A DNA stretch of 64,000 nt, taken from the NCBI GenBank assembly GCA_963726975.1, contig CAVSEK010000007.1, positions 1 to 64,000 of the forward strand, written 5' to 3'. The notes under the pieces were generated by a model. It was given only the letters and a program-made list of their open reading frames with translations, was not told where the DNA came from and did no database searches. The DNA comes from CAVSEK01 sp963726975 (GTDB taxonomy: Bacteria > Actinomycetota > Actinomycetes > Mycobacteriales > SCTD01). This document shows positions 1 to 16,831 of this stretch, piece by piece (within the stretch, counting starts at the first letter, position 1; each line of letters begins with the position of its first letter). Made by a program: the position numbers and the translations under genes.

Positions 1-1900
<1,900 letters not shown>

Positions 1901-1970
1901 GGTGCCTACTTTCTGTGAGAGACGCAGCTCTCTTTGGGTTCTAGCCGTACGGAAAAGTCGTGGGAGGGAC

Positions 1971-1994
1971 GGGAGCCCGCCGCAGCGGGCTCCC
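1971..1994 (-). other. Perfect hairpin in the rpoB-rpoC intercistronic gap
   Basis: GGGAGCCCGC and GCGGGCTCCC form a perfect 10-bp stem with a 4-nt loop, starting 6 nt after the rpoB stop codon. No U-tract follows, so it is not a classic terminator. It may be an RNA stability or processing element, or a weak attenuator between rpoB and rpoC. The structure is seen; the role is inferred. Confidence 0.6.
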
Positions 1995-2000
1995 GACCGG

Positions 2001-5438
<3,438 letters not shown>

Positions 5439-5538
5439 CAGGGGGGTCCTTCCGACCGCAGACGGGCAGGTCTGCGTGCGTTCCTCAGACGGGCGCCCGC
5501 TCTCCGACCCACCTGCCGGGGCATCTGGCCCGGGCGGT

Positions 5539-5568
5539 CATATGACGGGAGGCAGCGCAACACGACAA
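5539..5568 (-). promoter_or_regulatory. Candidate rpoB promoter
   Basis: On the minus strand TTGTCG (5568-5563) is followed after 18 nt by CATATG (5544-5539), a plausible -35/-10 pair about 95 nt upstream of the rpoB start. The 274-bp gap between rpoB and the last mce-operon gene shows no strong terminator, so read-through from the mce operon is also possible. Found by eye only. Confidence 0.35.
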
Positions 5569-5712
5569 GGTAGCCGACGCGCAGCGCTGTGTCCACAACC
5601 GGCCGCGCAGGTCAGGCCTCGTGCGGCTCAGCGTGCCGACCGGGGTGCCCGGCGTCAAGCACCCGGACGGCTCACCCGCGGGCGCGTCGACCGGGCGCAC
5701 GCGGCCGGCGGC

Positions 5713-6720
<1,008 letters not shown>

Positions 6721-6739
6721 GAGCGCTCCTGGACAGGCG

Positions 6740-6775
6740 GCGGTGCGGGCAGCGGTGCGGGCAGCGGTGCGGGCA
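6740..6775. repeat. 12-bp tandem repeat, 3 copies
   Basis: Unit GCGGTGCGGGCA repeated three times in the gap between the two Mce-associated genes. One of many 9-12 bp tandem repeats at gene junctions in this window. Confidence 0.85.
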
Positions 6776-6788
6776 GGGCCACGCGGGC

Positions 6789-7370
6789 TCAGTCGAGGAT
6801 CTGCAGCGCGGAGGTCAGCCAGCGGTCGCCGACGTGGTCCATCTCGAGCTGCATGCGGTAGCGGCGGGGCTGCGGGGCGGGCTGGGCCTTGTTGGCGACG
6901 GTCCCGTCCACGACGACGAGGACGACGGCGTTCTCGCGGTCGGCGCGCACGACCGCGGAGTCGACGACCTCGCCGGTCGCGGTGATCTCCTGCGTCGTGA
7001 GGGCCTCGCGCAGCCGGTCGGCCTGCTGGTCGTACTCGGTCTTGAAGTCGCCGGTCGCGCCGGCGACGACCTTGGCCAGACCGCCCTCGACGTCCTTGCT
7101 GGACAGGCTCGTGACGTTGACGGCCTGCTGCTCGGCGGCCTGGGCCGCGTCGCGCCGGGCCTGCTGGTCCTCGTGCCGGGAGCGGACCTGCAGACCGAGG
7201 ACGACCGCCGCGACGAGCAGCAGCACCGACACGACCGCTGCCGAGAGCAGCAGCAGTCGCCGCCGGTCACGACCGGGGCGGCGGTCCGCCGCGTCGCTGC
7301 GGGCGGCGTCCGGGTCGGTCGACAGGTCGGTGCTGGTCTGGCGCGCGTCGTCCACGTCCGATTGTGTCAC
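6789..7370 (-). CDS. Mce-associated membrane protein
   Basis: About 193 residues. I place the start at the GTG at 7370, which overlaps the mceF stop as GTGA, the junction style used throughout this operon; an ATG at 7400 would give 203 residues but overlap mceF by 34 nt. The protein has a short charged N-terminus ending RRPGRDRRR, one transmembrane helix (LLLLSAAVVSVLLLVAAVVLG), and an outer domain with a SnoaL/NTF2-like pattern ending in WLTSALQILD. It is paralogous in layout to the next gene. Such proteins accompany mceA-F in actinobacteria and probably help assemble the lipid importer. Confidence 0.78.
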   Translation of the reverse strand: MTQSDVDDARQTSTDLSTDPDAARSDAADRRPGRDRRRLLLLSAAVVSVLLLVAAVVLGLQVRSRHEDQQARRDAAQAAEQQAVNVTSLSSKDVEGGLAKVVAGATGDFKTEYDQQADRLREALTTQEITATGEVVDSAVVRADRENAVVLVVVDGTVANKAQPAPQPRRYRMQLEMDHVGDRWLTSALQILD

Positions 7371-8717
7371 TTGTGGGAGAGCGGGCCCGCCAGCATCCAC
7401 TGCCAGGAGGAGTCGCCGAACACCTGCGCCGCGCCGGCGGTGGAGCCGATCGTCAGCGTCCTGCCGTCGGCGGTGATGGCGCGGCCGGTCGAGGGGTCGT
7501 AGTCGCCGAGCGTCATCGTGTCGCCGGAGGCGGTGGTGCTGGCAGCGCTGCGGCTCGCGGAGGAGGTGCCCCGCGGAGCCGTACCCGGCGCGTTGCGCGC
7601 TCCGCGCACGTCGGTGTCCGGGGTGGGCGGGTTCTTGCAGTCGACCCCGAGGTCGGGTGTGCTCACGCCGGTGAAGGAGAACGGCGCGACGGACGTCTCG
7701 TAGCCGGACGGGTCCGGCGTCGTCACGCCGGGCTGCGAGGCGGTGCCGCAGACGCCGGGCTCGGAGGTGCTCGCCGAGCCGAAGTGCGCGGTGCCGTCGC
7801 CGGGCGCGACGGTGAAGCCGCCGGCCACGACGTTGGGGTAGGTCACGAGGATCTGCCGGAGAGCATCGAGCCGCACCTTCTGCACCTGCGCGACCGTCAC
7901 GAGGTTGTTGACAGCAGGATCGGCAGGTCGCTGCGGTTGGCCTCGATGAGGTCGGTCGTGTCGACGGCCGACTGCGCTGCCGTTGGCGAACAGCGCCCGG
8001 AAGTCGGGGTCGCTGCCCGCAGCTGGTCGGTCAGCGAGCGCAGGTCGCGGTTGAAGCTGCGGAACTGGCTCGAGGTGTCGCGCTGGGTGTCGAGCACGGT
8101 CTGCCCGTCCCGGATGAGCGCCAGCGTCTGCGGCAGGTTGTCCGAGGCGGCCCGGGTCAGCAGGTCGCCGGCGTCGACGAGCCGCTGCAGGTCGTCGCCG
8201 CGCGCCCTCGAAGGCGTTGCCGAGCTGCTCCAGGACGATCCGCGACGTCCTTGGTGTCGATGCTGTTGACGAACCGGTCGAGGTTGAGCGAGCAGCTGGG
8301 TGGGCTGGATCGGGATCTCGGTCTGGCCGAACGGGATGACGTCGCCCTCCCGCAGGTAGGGCGCGCCCTCGCGCTGCGGCTGCAGGTCGATGTACTGCTC
8401 GCCGACGGCCGAGCGGTTGGCCACCATCGCCTTGGCGCCGGTGGGGACCTGCATGTCGTTCTCGAGCTGCATGACCGGCGCGCACGCCGTCGGGGACCAG
8501 CTCGAGCTCCATCACCTTGCCGACCGGCACGCCGCGGTAGGTCACCTCGGAGCCCTTGAAGATGCCGCCGGAGTCGGCGAAGTCGGCCGAGACGGGTGTA
8601 GCCCTCGTCGACGAAGTACTTCGCCAGGCCCGCGTAGCGACCCCCGGCGAAGGTCAGCCCGGCGATCGCGAGGATGCCGAAGACGAGCAGCTGCAGCTTG
8701 GTCTGCCGGGTGATCAA
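7367..8717 (-). CDS. mceF: MCE family protein MceF (frame interrupted)
   Basis: Sixth mammalian-cell-entry protein, a membrane-anchored substrate-binding subunit of a lipid ABC importer. Start is TTG at 8717 overlapping the mceE stop as TTGA; the N-terminus ITRQTKLQLLVFGILAIAGL is one membrane anchor, followed by an MCE domain (VGEQYIDLQPQ, EGDVIPFGQTEIPIQP) and a helical region. The reading frame changes at about 8289, 8243, 8201, near 8019, at 7975 and near 7914; four of these are repaired by deleting one C from GCG. Both flanks of each site remain clearly MceF-like (LNLDRFVNSIDTKDV, IVLEQLGNAFEG, DDLQRLVDAGDLL). It ends in a Ser/Thr/Gly-rich tail of about 100 residues. Probably intact in the organism. 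Confidence 0.8.
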
Positions 8718-9927
8718 CGCAGTCCTCCGAGGAGCATGTCGGTCAGGCTGCCGGAGGAGCTGCCGCCGAGCCCCGCCCGGCAGGACCGGCGCCGCGGGCA
8801 GACCGGGCACCTGCGGGAGGGTGGAGAGCGGCACGGTCGGCAGGCCGGGCACGGTCGCCGGCAGCGTCGGGGGCGGGGGCGGCGCCACCCGAGCCACCGG
8901 GCGGCGCAGGGGTGCCCGACGGCGGCGGGGCCGTGGCGACGCTGCCGCCGTCGACGGTGACGTACAGGTTGGCGTAGTCGCCGCGGATGCCCGTCGCGAC
9001 GGTCTTCGGGAACGGGTAGGTCGGCGAGCAGCTCGAGCGGCGTTGGGCAGCGCGTGCCGGCCGCGTTGAGGCTGCCGAGGATCGGCTGCAGCGCCTGCAG
9101 GTCGGCGACCGTGTTCTGCTGGGAGGCGTCGATGACGCGCTTGGAGACGTCGCCCAGCGAGCGACAGGCTGGTGAGCAGCTGCGTGAGCTGCGCCCGCTG
9201 GTCGGAGAGCACCTCCGCCCCCGGCGGGATGTCCTGCAGCGCCGTGGCGAGCACCTGCCGCTGGGCCGCGAGTCGCGTGGTCAGCCGGTCGAGGCTGTCC
9301 AGCGCCCGGACGATGTCGGCCTTCTGCGCGTCGAGGCCGCCGACGAAGGTGTCGAGCTGGTTGAGCAGGTCCTTGACCTGGGGCTCGCGGCCCCCGCAGG
9401 GCCTGGGTCAGCTCGCGGTTGATGACCTGCAGCTGCTCGAGGCTGCCGCCGTTGAGCACGAGGGAGAGGGCCGAGAGCACCTCCTCGATCTCGGCGTTGC
9501 GCTCGGTGTTGCGCGAGCGGGATGACGTCGCCGTCCCCGCAGCGCGCCCGGCCGCGTGCCGCCCTCCGGCGGCGGGTCGAGGCTGACGAACTTCTCGCCG
9601 AGCAGCGAGGTCTGGCGCAGCGCTGCCCGGGTGTTGCCGGGCAGCGACCACGTCGTCGCGCACCCGGATCGTGACGACCGCGGTGTAGTCCCGCAGCGTG
9701 ATGTCCGAGACCGAGCCCGACGGAGACGTCGTCGACCTTGACCGACGACTGCGGGACGAGGTCGAGCACGTCGGCGAACTCCACCGTCACCTCGTACGCG
9801 TCGTAGCCGGTCGCCTCGCCGCCGGGCAGCGGGAAGCTCTGCGCGCCCTTGAACCCGCAGCCGGTGAGCAGGACGAGCGGCAGTCCGACGGCGACGGTGC
9901 GCACGCGGGTCGCGGGCGGGCGGTCAT
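8714..9927 (-). CDS. mceE: MCE family lipoprotein MceE (frame interrupted)
   Basis: Fifth Mce protein, the lipoprotein member. The lipobox LLTGCG follows VRTVAVGLPLV. The upstream ATG at 9927 overlaps the mceD stop (ATGA) but is out of frame with the lipobox by one base; if that shift is real the start would be the GTG at 9904. The MCE domain (YEVTVEFADVLDLVPQSSVKVDDVSVG) is readable, then a helical region (VLSALSLVLNGGSLEQLQVINRELTQAL), then a Pro/Gly-rich tail ending LTDMLLGGLR. The frame changes several times (near 9720, 9525, 9400, 9165, 9040, 8890 and 8770). In the family, MceE is lipid-anchored to the outside of the membrane and forms a hetero-hexamer with MceA-D and F. Confidence 0.78.
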
Positions 9928-11185
9928 CGGGAGGCCCCCAGGTAGCTCGACAGGGTCAGGCCGGTCGGCGCGACGGGCTGCGGCGCCGTGGCGGCTGCAC
10001 CGGCGACACCGCCGACCCCGGGCAGGCCCCGGATGATGTCCTTGACCGCGTCCGGCAGCGACGGGTCGGTGAGCAGGCCCTCGAGCACGGCCGGGTCGAG
10101 CTGGCCCAGCGCGTTGGCGCACAAGGTGGCCAGGCCCTGCTTGGTGGCGTCCGGCAGCTGCAACCCGGCGGGGCTGGTCGCCAGGCCGCAGAGGGTCTGC
10201 GCGAGCACGGGCACCGATGTTGTTGGTGCGGGTGTCGAGCGTGCCCGAGCTGGGGTTGTAGGCCAGCTGCAGGTTGCTCAGGGCGGTCGGCGCCGTGTCG
10301 AGGAACTCCTCGAGCGCCGTCTTCTGCTTGACCAGCACGCCGGTGACGTCGGCCAGGTCGCTGACGTTGGCCGTCAGGCTGTCCTTGTTCTCGCTTGCAC
10401 GAAGGTCGGCGACCTCGCCGAGCGCCACCGACAGCTGCTTGATCGCCTGCGCGAGGTCCTGCCTTCTCCCCCGCGAGCTGGTCGGCGACGTCGGCGAGGT
10501 CTGCGTTGAAGGCGCGGACCACCGCGTCGTTGCTGGCCAGCGTCGTGGTGAAGTCCGCGAGGTTCGTGATGGTGCCGAACAGGTCGTCGCGCTGGTCGCT
10601 GAGCGTCTGCACGGCCGTCGAGAGGTCGCGCAGCGTGCGAGCCCAGCGCCTCGCCGTTGCCGTCGAGGTTCTTCGCGCTGACGTCGAGCAGGTCCGACAG
10701 GGCGCCGTCCTTGTTGGCGCCGTCGGGGCCGAGGGCCACGTTGAGCTTGTCGAGCGCGGAGAAGATCTTGTCGAGCTCGACCGGCACGGCGGTGCGCTCG
10801 CGGGCGAGGACGGCGCCGTCTGGCGAGCACCGGACCACCTCGACGTAGACCGGCGTCAGCTGCACGTAGCGGTCGCTGACGATCGGACGGCGCGACCACC
10901 ACCGCCTGCGCGTCGGCGGGCACCTTGTACTTCGGGTCGTACGTCCATCTCGACCCGGACGGTGTCGCCCTCCGGCACGATCTTGGTGACCTGGCCGATC
11001 GCGGACGCCGAGGATGCGCACGTCGCTGTTCTCGTAGAGCCCGACGGTGCGGTCGAAGTTGGCCGTGAGCGTCTTGCCGCCGTCGCCGCCGAGCACGCCG
11101 CAGCCGGCGCGCCCGCCGACGGCGGCGAGCGTCGCCAGGGCGGCGCCGGCCGCGGCCAGGCGGTCCGCGGGTCGAGGGCGGTCAT
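9924..11185 (-). CDS. mceD: MCE family protein MceD (frame interrupted)
   Basis: Starts at ATG 11185, overlapping the mceC stop as ATGA. The N-terminal hydrophobic segment (RLAAAGAALATLAAVGGRAG) is followed by an MCE domain: LTANFDRTVGLYENSDVRILGV, IGQVTKIVPEGDTVRVEM, VSDRYVQLTPVYV. A long helical region (ELDKIFSALDKLNVALG, NVSDLADVTGVLVKQKTALE) and a C-terminal part ending LTLSSYLGASR complete it. Frame changes occur near 11165, 11008, 10943, 10888, 10640, 10463, 10393 and 10212. All pieces read as MceD in order, so one functional gene with sequence errors is the simplest explanation. Confidence 0.8.
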
Positions 11186-12209
11186 CGGTTGCAGCCCTTC
11201 TTGCTGTCCTTGTTGAAGTCACCGCACGGGAACCGGTCGCCGGCTGGAACGTCGGTGACTCGTTGAGGTTGTAGATGTAGGTGTCGAACCAGCGACCGTT
11301 GCCGAGGTTGTTGGCGAAGACGCGGACGAAGGTCGCCAGGCGCGGGATCGCGGCGTCGAGGTTGTCCTGCTGCGGCGCGCAGGGTCGCTGACGATGCCGC
11401 GCAGGCGGTCCAGCGTGGGCTTGAGCTGCGCGCGGTTCTCCCGGACCAGGGCCGATGAGCTGCTCGGACAGGGTGATGGTGCTCGTCAGCAGCGAGTCGA
11501 TGACCTCGCGGCGCTTGCGGACCTCCTCGAGCACCAGGTTGCTGTTGGCGAGGAAGTCCACGAGGTCCTCGTCGCGCTGGGCCAGGACGTTCGTCACGCC
11601 GCGCGAGCGGTCGAGCAGCTGCTCGAGCTGCGCGTCGCGCGAGGCGATCGTGTTGGACAGCCGGGACAGGCCGTCCAGGCTGGCCCGCACCTCGTCCGGG
11701 GTGTCGCGGAAGGTGTCGGCGAGCACGGTGAACGCCTGGGCGAGCTGGTCGGTGTCGATGTCGTCGACGGTGGTGGCCAGGCCCTGGAAGGCCTCCGCGA
11801 CGTCGTACGGCGAGCTCGTCTGCCCCATCGGGATCGGGCTCGCCGCTGCGGCCAGGTCGGCCGCCGCCGTCCGGGCGTGAGGGAGACGTACTTGCGCCCG
11901 AGCACGGTCTTGATCCGGATGTCGGCGCGCGAGTCGCGGCCGACCGAGACGTCGCGCAGCCGCATCGTGACTGCACCTTGTCGCCGGCGAGGTCGACGCG
12001 CGGTGACCTTGCCGACCTTGACGCCGGCGACGCGGACCTCGTCGGCCGGCCGCAGGCCCGCCGCCTCCGAGAAGTCGGCCTTGACGACCTCGCGGTAGCC
12101 GATGACCGGCAGCTTGTCGGTCTGGAACGAGATCGCCAGGGCGCCGAGGATCAGCGGCGATCCCGATGCCTCCGATGACGACCTTGTTCTGCTCGCGGAA
12201 CGGCTTCAC
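11182..12209 (-). CDS. mceC: MCE family protein MceC (frame interrupted)
   Basis: GTG start at 12209 overlaps the mceB stop as GTGA; the first residues are MKPFREQNKVVIGGIGI, a typical Mce membrane anchor. Readable pieces of the MCE domain include GRDSRADIRIKTVLGRKYVSLTPGR, followed by the helical region YDVAEAFQGLATTVDDIDTDQ and SRLSNTIASRDAQLEQLLDR, and a C-terminal part NGRWFDTYIYNLNESPTF then FPCGDFNKDSKKGCNR. Frame changes occur near 12155, 11998, 11967, 11870, 11452, 11383 and 11237. The order and spacing of pieces match an intact MceC of about 340 residues. Confidence 0.8.
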
Positions 12210-13263
12210 TGCGGGACCTCCGTGGCGCAGCGCGGCGCGGGGTTGACGAGCTTGACGCCGTTGGGCGGCGCCAGGGCATCGGCGAGCGGACCGGCGGGCA
12301 CCGTGCTCAGGTCGAGGTCGGCGCCGCACAGGTAGAAGTTGAACCAACCGCCGTCGGTGGCGGTGCTGACGATCCGGTCCAGCTTCGTCGGCAGGCGCTG
12401 GATCACCCCGCCGACGACCTCCTTGGAGTCGTCGAGCGTGGCGGCCAGGCCCATGAGCTGGGCGATGTCGGACCGCAGCGGCGCCCGCACCTGGCTCAGC
12501 AGGCCGGCCGTCGCGGTGGTCAGGTCGTTCACGCCGGACAGCGACTGGCCGATGGCCACGCGGTCCGTCGGCGAAGCCCTTCGCGAGCACCTGCAGCTGC
12601 GTCACGAGGTCGTTGAGCTGCACCTGCCGGTCGTCGAAGGTCGCCAGGACGGTCGTGAGGTTGTCGATCACCCGCCCGATGACCGCGTCGCGGTCGGCGA
12701 GGGTGTTGGTCAGGGAGGCGGTGCGCTGCAGCAGGCTCTCGACGGTGCCCCCCTCGCCCTGCAGCGTCTGGATGATCTCGAAGGCCACCTGGTTGACCGT
12801 CTGCGGGTCCAGGGCCTGGAACAGCGGGCGGAAGCCGTTGAACAGGACCGTGAGGTCCAGGGCGTTGCGGGTGCGGTCCAGCGGGATGGACGCGCCGCTG
12901 GCCAGCGGGCGGCCGGTGCCGGGGCCGGCCGCCGGCGTGACCGCCAGGTAGCGCTCGCCGACGAGGTTGCGGTAGCGCAGCCGCACGACCGAGGTGTCGG
13001 CGATCCGGCGACCGTCGTCGAGGCTGAAGGAGACCTCCGCGGTCTTGCCCTTGAGCTCGAGGCCGTCGACCTTGCCGACGCGCACGCCCGAGATGCGCAC
13101 CTCGTTGCCGGCGAGCAGGCCGGTGACGTCGCTGAACTCGGCCTTGTACTTCGTGCGCTCGCCGAAGGAGAAGTTGCCGATCGTCGCGGCGAGGACGTAA
13201 CGTCAGCAGCGACGTCACGACCATGAAGATGATCAGCTTGACGAGCGAGGCGGTCGTCTTCAC
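12206..13263 (-). CDS. mceB: MCE family protein MceB (frame interrupted)
   Basis: GTG start at 13263 overlaps the mceA stop as GTGA. The N-terminal anchor KTTASLVKLIIFMVVTSLL is followed, after one frame change near 13200, by a long uninterrupted MCE domain and helical region (MRISGVRVGKVDGLELKGKT, RLRYRNLVGERYLAVTPAAG, NGFRPLFQALDPQTVNQVAF). A second frame change near 12565 leads to the C-terminal half (IGQSLSGVNDLTTATAGLL ... PAPRCATEVPQ). Span is 352 codons plus two bases, exactly as expected for two single-base insertions. Best preserved of the six mce genes in this assembly. Confidence 0.85.
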
Positions 13264-14600
13264 TGCTGCGGACCTCCGGGGGTGAGCGCGACGGTGGTGC
13301 CGCGGGCGGCCGGACCGAACAGCAGGTCGGCGAGGTCGGCGGGGACGTCGTCGAGCGGCACCCCGAGGACGGGGGCGACGACGGCGTCGAGGGCCATGCG
13401 CTGGGCCTCCGGGGTCGCGAGGAGCAGGGCGGGGTCGACGGCGGAGGAGGCGCGGACGGCCGCGGACCCGCCGTCCTGGTAGCCGTCCTGCAAGTCCAGG
13501 CCGGGTGCGGTGCTGGTCGGTCGTAGCCGGTGTCCGGCAGGCCGCTGGCAGTAGCGGCGCCGCGGCGGTCGCGGTAGGCCGGCTCGTCGCCCGGGCTGAA
13601 GCCGCCCTGGTCCTGGGTCGCCTCGAGGGTGATGTGCAGGCCGGGCTGCAGCCCGCCGAAGGTGCTGCTGACGTCGGTCGTACGCGGCGAGGCCCTGCGG
13701 CAGGCAGGGGAACTCCGGCGCGTACCGCGCGAACAGCTGCAGGCTCGGGCAGGCTGTCGCGCGCGAGGCTCACCAGGCGCTGCTCGTTGTCGCGCAGCAG
13801 CGAGTCGGCGCTGCGCGGCGAAGGTCGTCGTCGTGTCGAGGAAGCGGTCGCAGCTGGCCTGCTTCTGGTCGACCAGCGAGCGGCTGGTGAACGACAGGTC
13901 GTCGAGCACGGCCAGCAGGTCGGGCGCGGCCGTCGTCGTAGGTGTCGGCGAGGTCGGCGAGGCCCTGCAGGTCCTGGTCTGCATGTCGGCAGGGCCGGGT
14001 TGAGCTTGCTGAGGTAGTCGTCGACGAGCACGAAGTTCTGCGCCGATCCGGTCGCCACGGTCGCGCAGCGCGCCGGACAGCGCGTTGAGGGTGCGCGAGA
14101 GGTCGTGCGGGCCGCAGCGCCTGCAGCAGCGGCAGCAGGTCGTCGAGGACCTGCTCGGTCTCGATCGCCGTCGTCGAGCGGTCCTGGCGGGATGACGTCG
14201 CCCTCGGCGGATCGTGCGTCGCGGACGGCGCGCCGGGACGACGAGGCGACGTACTTCTCGCCGAACAGCGTCTTGGGCAGCAGCCGCGCCTCGACGTTGG
14301 CCGGGATGAGGTCGACCTTGTCGGGCTGCAGGGCGAGCTCGAGCGTCGCGCCGTCGCCGGTGGAGCGAGACGCCGCGGACCTCGCCGACGACCAGGCCGC
14401 GGAGCTTGACGTCGGCCGGGCGCGGAGAGCTGGTTGCCGATCCGGTCGGCCTGCAGCGCGACCTTCACCACGGGGGTGAAGGTCTTGTTGTAGAGCGCGA
14501 CCGTCAGCAGGACCAGGCCGGCGATGACGAGCAGGAAGGCGACGCCGGCCAGCCGCAGCTTGACGAGCGCGAGGCCTCCGGCCGGGCGGGGAGCAGCCAT
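13260..14600 (-). CDS. mceA: MCE family protein MceA (frame interrupted)
   Basis: ATG start at 14600 shares its A with the TGA of the upstream permease gene (TGATG). The anchor LKLRLAGVAFLLVIAGLVLL-type helix leads into the MCE core: NKTFTPVVKVALQADRIGNQL, DVKLRGLVVGEV, GDGATLELALQPDKVDLIPA, LLPKTLFGEKYV. Frame changes are repairable at 14423, 14366, 14188 and 14108 by deleting one C from GCG; others lie near 14043, 13987, 13935, 13808, 13745, 13680 and 13530. The C-terminal tail ends in frame as LADLLFGPAARGTTVALTP. MceA proteins bind lipid substrates at the outer face of the membrane. Confidence 0.82.
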
Positions 14601-15465
14601 CAGCCGGCGATCCGGACGGTGGTCGTCGCGCCCCAGATGGCGAGGCTGAGGAAGAAGTCGACGAGGTTGACGGCGACGATCGCCGTGCGCACGGCACGAC
14701 CCACGGCCACGCCCACGCCGGCCGGGCCGCCGCTGGCGTAGTAGCCGTAGTAGCAGTGGATGAGGATGATGATGACCGCGAAGATGAGCACCTTCACGAA
14801 GCTGTAGAGCACGTCCTCGGCGGGCAGGTACTGGCGGAAGTACTGGTCGTACGTGCCGGTGGACTGGCCGTAGAAGCCGGTCGTGATGGTGCGCGCGGCG
14901 AAGTAGGACGACAGCAGGCCGATGACGTAGAGCGGCGTGACGGCGATGAAGCCCGGCGATCATGCGCGTGGTCACGAGGAAGGGCAGCGACGGGATGCCC
15001 ATGACCTCGAGGGCGTCGACCTCCTCGGAGATGCGCATGGCGCCCAGCTGGGCCGTGAAGCCGCAGCCCACCGTCGCCGACAGCGCCAGCGCCGCGACGA
15101 GCGGGGCGATCTCGCGGGTGTTGAAGTAGGCCGACAGGAAGGCCGTGAAGTTCGAGACGCCGAGCTGGTTGAGCGCGGCGTAGCCCTGCAGGCCGACCTC
15201 GGTGCCGGTGAAGAAGGTGAGGAAGGCGATGACGCCGACCGTGCCGCCGACGACGGCCAGCGCGCCGGTGCCGAGGGTCACCTCGGCCAGCAGGCGCACG
15301 ACCTCCTTCTTGTAGCGGATGGCGACGCGGTAGGTCCACCCGATGCAGCGGGCGTAGAAGGACAGCTGCGCGCCCAGGTCGTCGAGCGCCGACAGCGGGG
15401 CCCTTGACGGCGCCCTTGACGAGGCGGACGGGCCGGTCGAGGACCGGGGGCAGCGTGGTGGCCAC
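14600..15465 (-). CDS. yrbEB: YrbE/MlaE family permease B (two frame changes)
   Basis: Second MlaE-type permease of the Mce importer, about 287 residues after correction; the span is 864 plus 2 bases, matching two insertions. N-terminus MATTLPPVLDRPVRLVKG; family core YFNTREIAPLVAALALSATVGCGFTAQLGAMR and EVDALEVMGIPSLPFLVTTR; C-terminus VNLVDFFLSLAIWGATTTVRIAG. Frame changes lie at about 15396 (one C removable from GCG) and about 14955. Five or so membrane helices are visible. It starts one base after the stop of the first permease and is translationally coupled to mceA. Confidence 0.88.
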
Positions 15466-15466
15466 G

Positions 15467-16241
15467 TCAGCCTCCCTTCTGCGGGACGACCTGGAAGTAC
15501 ACGGCCGTGATGAGGAAGTTCGTGAGGAACAGGAGCATGAAGCTGATGACGACGCTCTGGTTCACCGCGTCGCCGACGCCCTTCGGGCCGCCCTTGGCGT
15601 TGAGGCCCTTGTACGCCGCCACGAGCGCGGCGATGAGCCCGAAGACGACGGCCTTGATCTGCCCGACGTAGAGGTCGGGCAGCTGGGCCAGCGCCGTGAA
15701 GGACGCCAGGTAGGCCCCGGGAGTTCCGCCCTGCAGGACGACGTTGAAGAAGTAGCCGCCGATGACGCCGACGACCGCGACGAGGCCGTTGAGGAAGAAG
15801 GCCACGAGCATGGTGGCGAGCACGCGCGGCACGACGAGGCGGGCCAGCGGGCTGATGCCCAGGACCTCCATGGCGTCGATCTCGTCGCGGATCTTGCGTG
15901 AGCCGAGGTCGGCGCAGATCGCCGAGCCACCGGCCCCCGCGATGAGCAGCGCGGTGACGATCGGGCTGGCCTCGCGGACGACGCCGAGCACGGCGACGGC
16001 GCCGGTGAAGCGACTGGGCGCCGATCTGCTTGGTGAGGTTGCCGATCTGCAGCGCGAGGACGGCGCCGAACGGGATCGACACCAGCGCGGTCGGCAGGAT
16101 CGTGACGCTCGCGACGAACCACGACTGCTGGATGAACTCCGGCCCCTGGAACGGCCGCTTGAACAGCCCGCGGAGCACGTCGAGGCTGAAGGCGAAGAAG
16201 TCACCGGCGCCGCGGACCGGCGCGAGCGCGGAGACGGCCAT
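15467..16241 (-). CDS. yrbEA: YrbE/MlaE family permease A (one frame change)
   Basis: First MlaE-type permease of the importer. Start ATG 16241 overlaps the stop of the preceding small gene (TGATG). Reads MAVSALAPVRGAGDFFAFSLD, then membrane segments with the family signature REASPIVTALLIAGAGGSAICADLG and RDEIDAMEVLGISPLARLVV, ending VYFQVVPQKGG. One frame change at about 16011 is repaired by removing one C from GCG; the span (774 plus 1 bases) fits exactly one insertion, giving 257 residues. Forms the transmembrane channel with permease B and is powered by the ATPase upstream. Confidence 0.9.
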
Positions 16242-16831
16242 CAGGCGCTGTCCCTCCGGCCCGCACGGGCGCGGGCGACCCGGCTGCGGGGGGCCCCGAC
16301 CTCGGCCGGCTCGGCGCCGTCGGGCTCGGCGTCGCGGCGCCGACGGCCGTCCGACCCGACGACGATGCGCCGCACGCGGGCGGCGCTCCTCGCGGCCGGC
16401 ACCGTCGCGGCGCAGCACCGTCACGGGCACCCGGCGCGGGTCACGGGCGGCACCGTCGCGGGAGGGGCGCTCGCCGCGGGGCGGCGCGCCGTCGGCCGAC
16501 GCCCGCGCGGGGCGGCGGCCGACGAGCGACGAGGACGACGAACCCGTACGGGACGTGCCGGGCGTCACCGGCGAGGCGCTGCCGGCCGGCGGTCCGGAGC
16601 GGCTCCGGCGCGGCGACCGGCCGGGGACCTCGGTGCCGGTCTGCGCGGCGATCTCGTCGGCGCTCTTGCCCTCCTTGCGCAGCTGCTCGGCGGCCGCTGG
16701 CCACCGTCGGGTGCGGCTTGCCGACTGGGCGTCCTGGGCAGCTGGACGTCCAGACCCGGGAAGGAGCCGGGCGGCGGGGAGACGCCGTGCTCGCGCAGCC
16801 ACGCGCCCGGGGGCCGCTGGGTGGCGCGGAC
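16241..16831 (-). CDS. Small basic/disordered protein of the mce operon, unknown function (frame interrupted)
   Basis: Between the ATPase stop (16832) and the first permease (16241) lies about 590 bp that is coding. Readable pieces in order are LREHGVSPPPGSFPGLDVQLP, then AEQLRKEGKSADEIAAQTG, then an Arg/Ser/Pro-rich stretch, then RRIVVGSDGRRRRDAEPDGA ending ARAGRRDSA and a TGA that overlaps the permease ATG. The middle motif, helical and resembling a short helix-turn segment, is the most gene-like. Frame changes lie near 16700 and at 16377 (C removable from GCG). The start is unsure: a GTG near 16795 in the middle frame gives a continuous N-terminus. I do not recognise the family; position and coupling suggest a role with the transporter ATPase. 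Confidence 0.55.
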
